DNA of 64,000 nt. Source: Peltaster fructicola. Lineage: Eukaryota; Ascomycota; Dothideomycetes. Within the stretch, counting starts at the first letter, position 1; each line of letters starts with the position of its first letter. Below, piece after piece: positions 22,202-31,640 of this stretch. The notes beneath the pieces are model-generated. The model was not told the DNA's origin and searched no databases. It saw only the letters and a list, made by a program, of their open reading frames with translations. The translations under genes were made by a program, and so were the position numbers. The DNA is taken from contig CP051139.1 in assembly GCA_001592805.2 (NCBI GenBank), positions 3,286,001 through 3,350,000 of the forward strand, written 5' to 3'.

Positions 22202-23740
22202 TCATGCCTGCATATGCGTGCGCGGCTCGAGAAGGAGATTACCGGCTGGTGTCTTGGTGGCGAACCCTTCATCTCGAGTATGAATCAGACGTCCTCGAAG
22301 CCATGTCTCCTTGACGACTCCCTTGAGGAGCTTGCCTTGGTACGGTGAGCACTTATTCCGGAAGAGCATGTTGTCAGGCACCACCTCGAACTCAGCATCG
22401 GTGTCGAAGACTGCAATATCAGCGTCCATGCCGGCCTTGAGACTGCCTTTCGAGTTTTCTAATCCAACTTGTGCTGCAGTGGCTGTGCAACACCAGCGAG
22501 CGATGGCAAGAAGCGTCTGCTCAACGTCCATGCCACGTTGTTGCGATTCTGTCCAAAGAATGCTCAAGCCAAGACCTACTGAGCTAACACCTCCCCAAGC
22601 TGTGAAGAAATCACCTGCGCAGCACCCTGCCTTCTTGACTGCGACCGCGCCTGGCACATGCGTTGGCAGCAGCTTGAGATCAGGTGTGCAAGGTGAGTGG
22701 TCCGACACGACCGTTTTGATCACGCTGTCGTCTCTGAGAAGCTCGTGCCACAGTCCATCTTGATTTGCTTGATTTCGTATAGGTGGACAGCACTTGTGCC
22801 TTGTATCGCCGTTTTGAATGCCTTCCGCTGCGAGACTGAGGTAGTGGAAGCATGTCTCCGCCGTAATCTTTGTACCTCTTGCTCGTGCATCTTGCAGCAG
22901 CGGGATGGCTTCGATTGCAGAGAGATGAACGATGTGTAATGGCAGCTTTGGTGCAAGGTGTGCCAAACTCAAGATCTCTAGGATCGCGTACACTTCGAAG
23001 GAGCTTGGTCGTGAGTCCAGGAATGTCTGATAGTGGTCCAATGGGCCCGTGGGCTCGAGCGGTGGTCGTGACCATTGCACATCGTCTCCAACAGACGATG
23101 ATACGGGTGGAATCATCTCTGCGTGGAACATAACAGTGGTTGGCTCGTCAGCTAATTCCTCAAACACCTTTGTGATATCGGTTGAAGATACCGCTGGAAA
23201 TTCTTCGACACCACTGTCTATGAGAAATCCCTTGAATCCACGAACACCTGCTCGTACCAACGGCTTGAGCTCATGTACGTTCCCTGGTATGATGCCGCCA
23301 TAGAATCCAACGTCTACCCAGCACTTCTGTTGTGCGGCTGCAACCTTCTCTTTCAATCCCGCGATTGTGGTTGTAGGCGGTATTGCGTTCAATGGCATGT
23401 CAATCACTGTTGTCACACCACCGAATGCTGCTGCTCTTGTGCCAGTCCAAAAGCCCTCCCATTCTGTTCGACCAGGCTCATTGAGATGGACGTGTGCGTC
23501 AACGAGTCCTGGTAGGAGCACGTTGGGGCTGTAATCTGTGTATGATGTGCCTGACGGGAACGATGTAGGAGGCTCTATCCGTTCGAGAACAGAGACGATC
23601 TTACCAGTCGATTTAGAAACAGTAATCGTGGCTGGGATCAATCTGCCTGCGATGACAGCTCGAGATGATGCGAGAACCGTAATGTCTGAGGCATTCCCGT
23701 CGAGTTCTACCACGGTCGAGTTGGTAGCGTGTGGTGCCAT
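22202..23740 (-). CDS. DAL1: Allantoinase
   Basis: Hydrolyses allantoin to allantoate in purine catabolism, feeding nitrogen to the cell. Single exon. I start at MAPHATNSTVVELDG (23740, 512 residues) because the frame upstream has only a TTG. The amidohydrolase fold is seen in order: the metal-binding DAHVHLNEPGRTEWEGF (H83, H85), the carbamylated-Lys region GVRGFKGFLIDSG, LHIVHLSAIEAIPLL, TAETCFHYLSL, CCPPIRNQANQ and VVSDHSPCTPDLK, then the SKGSLKAGMDADIAVFD hairpin. The sequence around TCFHYLSL and CCPPIR is specific to allantoinase rather than dihydroorotase. It is convergent with RPA135, with 58 bp between stop codons. GATA-type sites upstream suggest nitrogen control, which is inferred. 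Confidence 0.93.
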   Translation of the reverse strand: MAPHATNSTVVELDGNASDITVLASSRAVIAGRLIPATITVSKSTGKIVSVLERIEPPTSFPSGTSYTDYSPNVLLPGLVDAHVHLNEPGRTEWEGFWTGTRAAAFGGVTTVIDMPLNAIPPTTTIAGLKEKVAAAQQKCWVDVGFYGGIIPGNVHELKPLVRAGVRGFKGFLIDSGVEEFPAVSSTDITKVFEELADEPTTVMFHAEMIPPVSSSVGDDVQWSRPPLEPTGPLDHYQTFLDSRPSSFEVYAILEILSLAHLAPKLPLHIVHLSAIEAIPLLQDARARGTKITAETCFHYLSLAAEGIQNGDTRHKCCPPIRNQANQDGLWHELLRDDSVIKTVVSDHSPCTPDLKLLPTHVPGAVAVKKAGCCAGDFFTAWGGVSSVGLGLSILWTESQQRGMDVEQTLLAIARWCCTATAAQVGLENSKGSLKAGMDADIAVFDTDAEFEVVPDNMLFRNKCSPYQGKLLKGVVKETWLRGRLIHTRDEGFATKTPAGNLLLEPRTHMQA

Positions 23741-23914
23741 GGCGTGCGATAGATCTACCGTGTCCAAGTCGTCCTGCTTTGAATGTGTAGCTGGGTCAGT
23801 GTGGTGTTTGTTGAAGCAAGTATCTAGAGACGAGAATGAGAAAAAAGTATACTTTGACCACCTAAGGGGTGCTGAAGCTGGAGATGTAGGCGGACGCCTG
23901 CAGCGGATTATAAG

Positions 23915-23935
23915 TATTTGGCTTCCAGCCAAATA
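23915..23935. promoter_or_regulatory. Perfect 21-bp inverted repeat upstream of allantoinase
   Basis: Arms TATTTGGCT and AGCCAAATA are exact reverse complements around TCC. The element lies 175-195 bp upstream of the allantoinase start codon, so it is placed to act as an operator or activator site, or to form a hairpin in the leader. No known factor is assigned. Confidence 0.35.
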
Positions 23936-24256
23936 TGTGCAGTATGTAGCTGGCAGGTGAAAGTGGACACTGTACTGAGGGTCCAGGAAGTAGTCAGCCG
24001 AGAACGATTTCCGCCGGATAGGGCGCCCCCACTTGTGTAGGTGAAGGCCCTGACATGCGGTGCAAGGTATAGCGAATGCCAGACACGTTACCGACTAGAT
24101 TGATGAACAGAGGCTCTGCAATCTTCCAGAGATTGTGAACTGTACTGCTACCTCGCAAGCCGTTTACTTCAGAATCACTTGCAACCAGTTGTCGTCGCAT
24201 CGTGTCTTGTGCGCCCGAGCAAGTACAGCAGAAATGCTAGCGATGTTGTCAAGTTT

Positions 24257-24273
24257 CTATCGAGTAATTATCG
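24257..24273 (-). promoter_or_regulatory. Paired GATA-factor sites (HGATAR)
   Basis: On the minus strand the sequence holds CGATAA and CGATAG, five bases apart. Closely paired HGATAR sites are the known preferred target of AreA/NIT2-type nitrogen regulators. Another CGATAG lies at 23747-23752 just before the allantoinase start. Binding is inferred; the pair is about 520 bp from both flanking genes. Confidence 0.3.
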
Positions 24274-24787
24274 AGTAAGAAGTTCGTCGACTGTCTGATT
24301 AGCTTCTCTTCTGATCTTGCCTGCAGGATGTGATTAGCAGTATGCAAACGGAGCTCGCCGACTATCGACATTGTCGTCAGCCGTCTGACGACTCTGTTGT
24401 CGTTCACAATGAGAACGAGTGCGCATCTCGGGCATCTAAGCAGGTGCTCGTGCTATCCGAATCTGCTTCACCATTATTGAAACCCCAAGATGGGCGGTAT
24501 CGGCGAAGCAGTTGTCGTGGTGTATGACATTCTTGCGTCACACAAAGGGAGGCATGTGAGGGAAGACATTGTTGAGATAACCACGGCTGTTCAAGGTAAA
24601 GCTGATGCCGCGAAGTTGTTCGTCGAGACATCATTGAGAGTTGTGAGTACGATGCATGTGTATAATGGTCGCTAAACACGCTAGTGACACGAAAGTCGCG
24701 TGGCGTCGCGTCGCTCAGAGTAGTGCTCTGCTTGGAAGCACACCACTACATACAGCGTACGACGACAGTCCTCCTTCAACCACAAAG

Positions 24788-26272
24788 ATGCCGCACGCTG
24801 TATCACCACCAGAACAAAGAAGCTCGCCTCCAGCAGAGGCTGTTGCACTCATGTCGGATGCGAATGAACAAGACACAGCGATGCTGGACGCTCCCGATGC
24901 ACAACAGAGCTCAGCATTGGAGAGCATGTTTGACGATGACGATGATGATGAATTCTCCTCAAGCGCCCCTACACAAGAGAACTCTCAGTCAGATGCACCT
25001 CGTACTGCTCAGAAGTCAAATTACTCCGATCCAGAGACTCTTCGTCAATTCTATGCCCGCCTCTTCCCCTTCCGATCGCTCTTTCAATGGCTCAACCATT
25101 CTGCTACGCCCAGAGCAGACTTCCAGCACAGAGAATTTGCGTTTACGCTACAAGGAGGAGGCTATGTACGATATCAGTCTTTCAAAACGGCGGACCTCTT
25201 TCGCAAGCAAGTTCTACAACTCACGCCAGAACGATTTGAGATCGGACCACAGTACAGTATGGATCCACGCGACAGGAAGACAGTACTCCAGGCCGGAGCA
25301 TTCCGCCCAGTCATGAAAGAGCTTGTCTTCGATATCGATATGACGGATTACGACCCGATCCGAACATGCTGCACAGGCGCGAACATCTGTCACAAGTGTT
25401 GGCAATTCATCAACATGGCGATCAAAGTCGTTGATGCTGCGCTACGCGAGGATTTCGGCTATCAGCACATCTTGTGGGTATACTCTGGTCGACGTGGTGC
25501 TCACGCATGGATCAGTGACAAGAAAGCTCGAGATATGACAGACTTGAAGCGAAGAGCGATCGCGAACTACTTAGCGCTCGCCACTGCTGGTGAGCATGGC
25601 AAGAAGATCAACATCCGTCGACCGCTGTATCCTCATCTAGATCGCAGCTTGAAGCTGCTCAATCCACACTTCCAGACAGATGTCTTGTCAGACCAGGATC
25701 CCTGGGCCTCACCACAGCAGTCAGAGAAACTAGTGTCACTTCTGCCTGATAAGACGTTGACGACAGCGTTGCAGAAGAAGTGGGACAGCGCTCCAGGCAG
25801 AAGTAGTGCACAGAAATGGGCAGATATCGACAGTGTTGCAGAAGCAGGCAACCTTGGGGCCATGAACGCAAAGCAGCTCGTGGAGGCCAAGCAGGACATC
25901 CGCCTAGAATACACCTATCCACGACTTGACGCGGAAGTGTCCAAGAAGCTCAATCATTTGCTCAAATCGCCCTTTGTTATTCACCCTGGTACTGGCAGAG
26001 TCTGTGTGCCGATTGACGTCAGGAGCTTGGAGGATTTTGATCCCTTGGCAGTACCTACGGTAACTCAACTGCTAGGTGAGATCAACGAATGGGAGATACA
26101 GCATCATGATATGAGTGCTGAAGACAAGGCGAAGGTGCAAGACTGGCAGAAGACGAGCTTGAAACCGTACTACGAATACTTCCGAGGGTATGCTGCGTCT
26201 CTCCTAAAGGATGAAGGTCGAACGAAAAGAGAGCGAGAAGAGGAAGGCGGACCGGATGCTATGGAGTTTTAG
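24788..26272 (+). CDS. PRI1: DNA primase catalytic (small) subunit
   Basis: Makes the RNA primer for DNA polymerase alpha at replication origins and lagging-strand starts. Single exon of 494 residues. I start at MPHAVSPPEQRSS (24788), although the frame extends upstream. An acidic N-terminal extension of about 80 residues (FDDDDDDEF) precedes the conserved core. The core shows YARLFPFRSLFQWLNH, REFAFTLQGG, and the catalytic Asp pair in ELVFDIDMTDYD (D182, D184). A Cys-rich zinc motif follows (CCTGANICHKCW), then WVYSGRRGAHAWISD, which binds the nucleotide, and the C-terminal HPGTGRVCVPID. These match eukaryotic Pri1/PRIM1. The extension before the core is longer than in yeast. Confidence 0.94.
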   Translation: MPHAVSPPEQRSSPPAEAVALMSDANEQDTAMLDAPDAQQSSALESMFDDDDDDEFSSSAPTQENSQSDAPRTAQKSNYSDPETLRQFYARLFPFRSLFQWLNHSATPRADFQHREFAFTLQGGGYVRYQSFKTADLFRKQVLQLTPERFEIGPQYSMDPRDRKTVLQAGAFRPVMKELVFDIDMTDYDPIRTCCTGANICHKCWQFINMAIKVVDAALREDFGYQHILWVYSGRRGAHAWISDKKARDMTDLKRRAIANYLALATAGEHGKKINIRRPLYPHLDRSLKLLNPHFQTDVLSDQDPWASPQQSEKLVSLLPDKTLTTALQKKWDSAPGRSSAQKWADIDSVAEAGNLGAMNAKQLVEAKQDIRLEYTYPRLDAEVSKKLNHLLKSPFVIHPGTGRVCVPIDVRSLEDFDPLAVPTVTQLLGEINEWEIQHHDMSAEDKAKVQDWQKTSLKPYYEYFRGYAASLLKDEGRTKREREEEGGPDAMEF

Positions 26273-26525
26273 GTAATGCTTGATGCCCTCAACATAGCGA
26301 ACACGATTCACCATCAGACGATTGCGAACAAAGTCCTCGCCAAAGTTCACTACGAGATATCAGAAAGACTGTGTAATGTCTTGCTCTTCTATATAGGCAG
26401 CCCATAAAATTAGTGTCGCGATTAGTCAGCGGCTCGAATCGATGCTTGAATCACACGCGACTTCGTTACGTCGTTTCGCATCGCAGCAAAGAAAATTGTC
26501 GAACAACCACTGCGGAGTCTGCATT

Positions 26526-28514
26526 ATGTCCGCAAAGCGTGCGCATGACTTCAACGACTCCGACGATGGAGCGAAACGGATACGATCAAACACGGGCTCG
26601 CCTGTACCTGCGAGAGCCGCGCCAGCAGAGGCCGTTAGTGAGGCCAAGCAGAACGCTGCAGACCGAATAGCCGCTCTACAAGCAAAACTTGCTGCCGCGA
26701 AGAAACGAGCAGGCAACGATGTATCCGCGCCGGCGGTGCAAAAGGCGCCAATACAACCAGCGGCAGCAACGGCGCAGCCAGAAGCCTCTTCAATCGAGCA
26801 AAGACGAGCCCAAGCTATGAAGCAGATTGCTGAACTCAAGGCGCGGAGTGCGAGCAACAGACAGGGTGTCGCAATACCGACAATCAATGGCAACGACGCT
26901 CCTCCTGCTAGGGCGACAGGTGCTCAGTCAGCTCTCGCTGCCGCGAAAGCTCAGGCAGCAAAGCTTACAAGCGGACAGACACGCAGCTCTGCTCCATCCT
27001 CATCTCCAGCATCTGTGAACACGCACGAGCAAGTCGCCAACGATCTTCAGCGGCGCATTCAAGAAGCAAGAGCACGAGCAGCCGAAGCCAAAGCACAACG
27101 CGAGAAGCCTTCCACGCCTGTAGCGCAGCAGAGACACGAGGATATAGGACCTCGCGGTGGCTTAGGCATAGGACTTCATCCGGCACTGTATAGCATCCAA
27201 GATCATGCTGGAGGAGCAAAACGAGGAGCAAAAGCTGGAGTGGAGGACAAGCTAGAAGAGCCAAAAGAGAAGGTCAACCCATATCTGCCCGCTGAGAACG
27301 AGGCGCCTGTTCGCATCGATGAGACTGTCTACGATCCGAAGATCGCTCGAAAAAGTGGCAACAGAACGAGCAAGCCTCTAGCATTCGTGGCGCAGGGCAA
27401 GTACATCGCTCAGTCAATTGCCCTCAAGGAGCAGGCAGAGTTGGAAGCGATGAAGAGACGTATAGCACTGGAGTCGAAGAAGATCGCGATCGAGTCAGCA
27501 TCAGACAGGTCTTTTCTGGTGCCTGAACCACCAGAGATCGAGTGGTGGGACGATGGCTTGCTCACTGAGAATCACAAATCGTACGACGACTGGGAGCAAC
27601 ATAATAGGATCGAAGCAGCAGACTCGACTATCACAGCCTATGTGCAGCATCCTGTACTTCTTGCGGCACCACAAGACAAACTCATGCCGGCACCAAAGGC
27701 ATTGATGCTGACAACGAAAGAAATGAAAAAGCTACGTCGTCAACGACGAATGGCGGACATGAAGGAGGAGCAAGCCAAGATACGATTAGGACTGATCGAT
27801 GCACCCGCACCAAAGGTAAAGAAGGGCAACATGATGAGAGTGTACGGAGAGCAAGCTGTGAAGGATCCCACGGCTGTTGAAGCTCGTGTCAACAAGGAGA
27901 TCGCCCAGCGAGCCGAGACACACGAACAGGACAACGCGGCTCGAAAGCTAACGAAGGAGCAACGAGCAGAAAAGCTCAAGCGACAACAAGCTGGCGATGA
28001 GGCTAAAGGCATCAAGATTGCGGTGTTCCGAGTCGACAACCTCAGCTCTGGCAAGCATCGCTTCCAGGTTGACATCAACGCCAAGCAGCACGCCTTGCAT
28101 GGCATAGTCATCTTGCATCCCGACATGAACCTCATCATTGTCGAGGGTGGTGTGCACAGCGTCACGGCTTACAAGAAGCTGCTGCTCAACCGAATCAAAT
28201 GGGCAGAGAACACACTGCCCCTGTCGAACAACAGCAATGCCACCTTCACAGCTGCCGCGAGCAGGAACGTCAACAGAGACCTGGCTGAGGGTCCCAGTGC
28301 CATCGATACGTGGCTCAATCCACTGACCGATGCTGGAGAGCTCAAGGACCTGTCCGAGAACCGATGTTTGTTGGTCTGGGAAGGTGATGAAAGACAGTAT
28401 TCCTTCAGGAAATGGGGCTCCCGAGTGTGTGAAACGGATGGAGAGGCTCGTGATACCCTAGCTCGCAGCAAGATGGAGAACATGTGGGAGCTCGCCAAAG
28501 GCACAACTGAGTAA
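26526..28514 (+). CDS. PRP3: U4/U6 small nuclear ribonucleoprotein PRP3
   Basis: Binds the U4/U6 snRNA duplex in the spliceosomal tri-snRNP. Single exon of 662 residues from MSAKRAHDFNDSDDG; an in-frame ATG at 26442 would add 28 residues that do not look like the family. The first 230 residues are Ala/Arg/Gln-rich and helical. The PRP3 domain follows (NPYLPAENEAPVRIDETVYD, EIEWWDDGLL, LMLTTKEMKKLRRQRRM, KIRLGLIDAPAPKVKKGNMM). The C-terminal DUF1115 (ferredoxin-like) domain reads HALHGIVILHPDMNLIIVEG and then RIKWAENTLP. It is transcribed in the same direction as PRI1, 253 bp downstream. Confidence 0.94.
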   Translation: MSAKRAHDFNDSDDGAKRIRSNTGSPVPARAAPAEAVSEAKQNAADRIAALQAKLAAAKKRAGNDVSAPAVQKAPIQPAAATAQPEASSIEQRRAQAMKQIAELKARSASNRQGVAIPTINGNDAPPARATGAQSALAAAKAQAAKLTSGQTRSSAPSSSPASVNTHEQVANDLQRRIQEARARAAEAKAQREKPSTPVAQQRHEDIGPRGGLGIGLHPALYSIQDHAGGAKRGAKAGVEDKLEEPKEKVNPYLPAENEAPVRIDETVYDPKIARKSGNRTSKPLAFVAQGKYIAQSIALKEQAELEAMKRRIALESKKIAIESASDRSFLVPEPPEIEWWDDGLLTENHKSYDDWEQHNRIEAADSTITAYVQHPVLLAAPQDKLMPAPKALMLTTKEMKKLRRQRRMADMKEEQAKIRLGLIDAPAPKVKKGNMMRVYGEQAVKDPTAVEARVNKEIAQRAETHEQDNAARKLTKEQRAEKLKRQQAGDEAKGIKIAVFRVDNLSSGKHRFQVDINAKQHALHGIVILHPDMNLIIVEGGVHSVTAYKKLLLNRIKWAENTLPLSNNSNATFTAAASRNVNRDLAEGPSAIDTWLNPLTDAGELKDLSENRCLLVWEGDERQYSFRKWGSRVCETDGEARDTLARSKMENMWELAKGTTE

Positions 28515-29486
28515 TGCGTCTCGTCCGTGCGGAGTGCATTGCGGTGTAACATAACAAGCAAGCTGTTGAGAGCTTGACAGCATATATAATCCAATGAAGG
28601 CCCAACCATGCCAGAGACTTATGAGAGCTGTTGGTGTCATTCATGCTATCAAATGAGCTTATCCTCAACAGAAAATAGTCAGGATTACGACATGGACAGC
28701 TCGTGGGATGTCGTTGGCACGTTGCATAAAGATGGCGCCAATAAGTCAGGGACAATCGCGACCTGCTGGCAGTACAAGAGTACAAGAATCTTGGGTAGCA
28801 ATATACTTGGTGACCTCTGTGACGGGACGGGATGGAGTGATAGAGTACACCACGTTTCAAGCTTGTTTGTGCTGCCGACAGGAGGCCATGATGCTGATGA
28901 CGGAATGTGGACAACCAGATCGGTAGAAGTCGTTCCTAAGAACAGCGAGCGCGTGATGAAGCACACGACTCGAGGTGTGATAGACTTTCGGTCCAAGTAA
29001 GCGACATGTCAATCGTGTGTTGTCGCCACTCACGCGAGAGATGCTCGACGAAAGCAGCGCTGGCAAGAAGATCATTCCTTTCACCGCAACCTTTGCAGTA
29101 GGCCACCACTTTGTACCTCCACGCGCGCCACTATCAGTAGCCTCAAGCAGCCTTCCTTGCTTAGGGTTGCGCTGCCTCCAATACAGCATCACTACTATTT
29201 ACTCTCATCACCGACGGGCTCTTCTACATCCTAGCACTGGCGGTCTCTCCTCACCATTCCTGCTTCATATTCGCACATCGATTCGGCCGCTCGCACAGCT
29301 CAAGCTATTGACTCCTGTAGCCTCAGGGCACAGTCACGTATCATCAGGCCGTAATCACGCTGTCATTGACTAGCGCGGCCTTCCTGCTACGATCTCAATC
29401 AGCCCCCCTCCTCTCGATTGATAAGGTGTGATCTGAGCAGTTGATCACGTCCGCTACCGGCACAACAACCCATCTATACGACCTAG
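28515..29486. other. Intergenic region after PRP3
   Basis: About 1 kb. A plus-strand open frame with an ATG (28608-29000, 130 codons) has a mixed, protein-like composition but no motif and no clear splice partners. I do not call it a gene. The right part is probably the leader of the next gene. Confidence 0.4.
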
Positions 29487-31355
29487 TTGCTCTTACGATC
29501 ATTCCCGATACATCGTGCGTCGCCAAAGCATTGCCAGGAAGTCTTGCTTCGTTGTCATTGCATCTTCGTCGTTGAGGGCGAGTCAAGCAGTCATAACCTA
29601 GCTGGTCATGGCTTTCCAGCAGCCACAACAACGACCACAACCACAGCGATTCGCGTCGCTCCCACAGACAGAGCAGTCTCCAACCCGAAGCAACAGCCAC
29701 GAAAACGAACATTAGACGAGAGCGAAGAATGGATCCTATTCTCGCCAAACGCAGACACAGCATCGCGTACCGCGACCTCGCAGACACCGCGTACTGCAAC
29801 ACAATTGTCAGACTTCGGCTCACTTGAGACGCATATTCGTTCGCAGGCGCGGCGGAGTCCAGGCGAAGATGTCGAGGAATACGACGATGAGAATGAAGAG
29901 CTGGACAGTCTCGATGATGGCCTACACGCGTTCCAGCATCATCCCTTCTCATCGACATCACTAAACCAGCTCGACCAGTCAGGCGGTACTGTTCTCCCAA
30001 CTCACGATGGCCTTGGAACGTTCTCAGCACCAGGGATGCAGAATCAGATGTGGCAGTTTGAGCGACACAATCCCAACCGACGACAAGCTCGAAAGAGTGG
30101 GTTGCAACAACAGATCGATGAAGCAGGAGAGCATCACGAAGTGGACGTCGAGGATGAGCGTATGGCACGCATCGAAGAATGGAGGATCGAGCAGGGTCGT
30201 GCTGTGCTAGAAGAAATCGAACGAGAAACACGACGACGTCGACGAAAGATGAGTCGAATGGGTGGTGTTAGCAAATCAACGGATCTGAGATCAAACACTG
30301 GCCTCGACTCTGCCGACGAGCACCACATCTCACGACCACCTACAGCATCGCAATCTGCAGCGCCGCCGCCGCAAACGGAGAGCTGGTGGGCACGCATAAC
30401 GAGAAGAGTGATCCGGGAGATTATTGGCATTGACGACACCACGTTATCTGTGCTATTCGGCGATTCACTCCCAGACTCATCGCCAACGCCTACACAGTCC
30501 TCGCCGATTGCGCAGGCCGCAGCGACAGAATCTCGTGTTACTTTTAATGATCCGAACTATGGCTGGGAGCTCAAACTGCTTGAGCGCATTGCACGTGAAC
30601 TGGGGATCCTCGTCGGCTCGTTGCCAAACACCCATGAGGGTGCATTCAGCACGTATGTCGGACACGAGGCTTCCAGTGAGGAGGCCATGTCGATTCCAGT
30701 TCGTGAGCTTGCTCCACGTCAGCAATCGCTGCGACAGCAGAGGCGTCATATGCTGGCACAGGCATCGTCGACATCAGACATTGCCTTCACACCTACGTTG
30801 CCAGCAGGACCTCTCACGCCTGGCACAGAAGCGGACACCAGCCTCTGGGGCATCGAGGAGGAGCCAGAAGAGACGTATGCTGCTGCCAACACTACGCAAG
30901 TCGAGCAACGGCATTGGCAGCGCGACATTGACCTACCATCTATCTTCACAGTCCTTCGCCGTCACTTCTCACAGACAGCAGAGCCAGCCTCGCAACAAGC
31001 GTCAGGTCCTTTACCCGCTGCTTGGGCAACTGAGAGCCAAGCATCCGCGCTCGGTACCTCGCCCGAGTCACTGGCCAGGGCAGAGTCGATTCGTCGTCAA
31101 CACCCGCTCGTGCATCGCGCAGCTGAGCGTGCTGCAGCACAGCAACGGAGACGTGAGGCGATGCTGCGAAAACATCAGATGACAGCTCTTGTACAACGAG
31201 CACGAGGCAGTAGCTGTGCTAGCCATAGCACGAAGCGTAGTCGACGTACTCTCAGTGGAAGTAGTTCAAGACATTACTGGGATATTGGCGGTAACAGTGT
31301 TGACAGCGAGGCCGCTTTCAGTGCCGGCGCTGCTGGCAACTGGGGAGAGGTTTGA
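29487..31355 (+). CDS. Conserved-looking fungal protein of unknown function
   Basis: The frame is open for 622 codons but has no in-frame ATG before 30036 (codon 184), so the true start is not resolved and the left limit is the edge of the open frame. Coding character is clear from about 29700: EEWILFSP, an acidic patch (GEDVEEYDDENEELDSLDDG), a charged helix (RIEEWRIEQGRAVLEEIE) and a possible nuclear signal (RRRRRKMSR). A compact conserved-looking module follows (WWARITRRVIREIIGIDDTT, SVLFGDSLP), then WELKLLERIARELGILVGSL. The remainder is Ser/Gln/Arg-rich. I recall similar uncharacterised fungal proteins with the WWARITRRVIREIIG-like segment but no known function. An ATG at 29608 opens a different frame of 35 codons that overlaps this one; see the findings. 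Confidence 0.65.
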   Translation: MLLRSFPIHRASPKHCQEVLLRCHCIFVVEGESSSHNLAGHGFPAATTTTTTTAIRVAPTDRAVSNPKQQPRKRTLDESEEWILFSPNADTASRTATSQTPRTATQLSDFGSLETHIRSQARRSPGEDVEEYDDENEELDSLDDGLHAFQHHPFSSTSLNQLDQSGGTVLPTHDGLGTFSAPGMQNQMWQFERHNPNRRQARKSGLQQQIDEAGEHHEVDVEDERMARIEEWRIEQGRAVLEEIERETRRRRRKMSRMGGVSKSTDLRSNTGLDSADEHHISRPPTASQSAAPPPQTESWWARITRRVIREIIGIDDTTLSVLFGDSLPDSSPTPTQSSPIAQAAATESRVTFNDPNYGWELKLLERIARELGILVGSLPNTHEGAFSTYVGHEASSEEAMSIPVRELAPRQQSLRQQRRHMLAQASSTSDIAFTPTLPAGPLTPGTEADTSLWGIEEEPEETYAAANTTQVEQRHWQRDIDLPSIFTVLRRHFSQTAEPASQQASGPLPAAWATESQASALGTSPESLARAESIRRQHPLVHRAAERAAAQQRRREAMLRKHQMTALVQRARGSSCASHSTKRSRRTLSGSSSRHYWDIGGNSVDSEAAFSAGAAGNWGEV

Positions 31356-31640
31356 ATGTACTATATATGATGTGTTATGAACATGGTTAATCTTCAACCT
31401 TCAGCTCTAGACATGTTTGTGTGACGTACCGTCCTTGTGTGCTATGATCGATCAGTGATCTCCATATGCGGAGATCGACATTGAGAACAGCTTCTCAGAC
31501 GAGTCAAGACCTGCCGTTGGACCGAGACAACCACATCATTGGAAAATCATGTAGCTCTTTTAAAGACGTAAGTACTCTTAGTCGCAATAGACATTAATGC
31601 TCCGTTCGATCCAGCACGACGACTTCAACAGTCTCTGCTA

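Larger units (their letters stand above)
23741..24787. other. Divergent intergenic region allantoinase / primase
   Basis: About 1 kb shared by two divergent genes. It contains a perfect 21-bp dyad at 23915-23935 and two GATA-type sites at 24257-24273. Two short overlapping open frames (24342-24527 and 24490-24675) could be leader open frames of the primase transcript or chance; the second ends near a good donor sequence (GTGAGTAC at 24642). Confidence 0.45.

Noticed and set aside
28608-29000. 130-codon plus-strand frame after PRP3 with a true ATG
   Set aside because: Composition is borderline protein-like but there is no recognisable segment, and an equally long minus-strand frame overlaps it. 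Transcript data would settle it.
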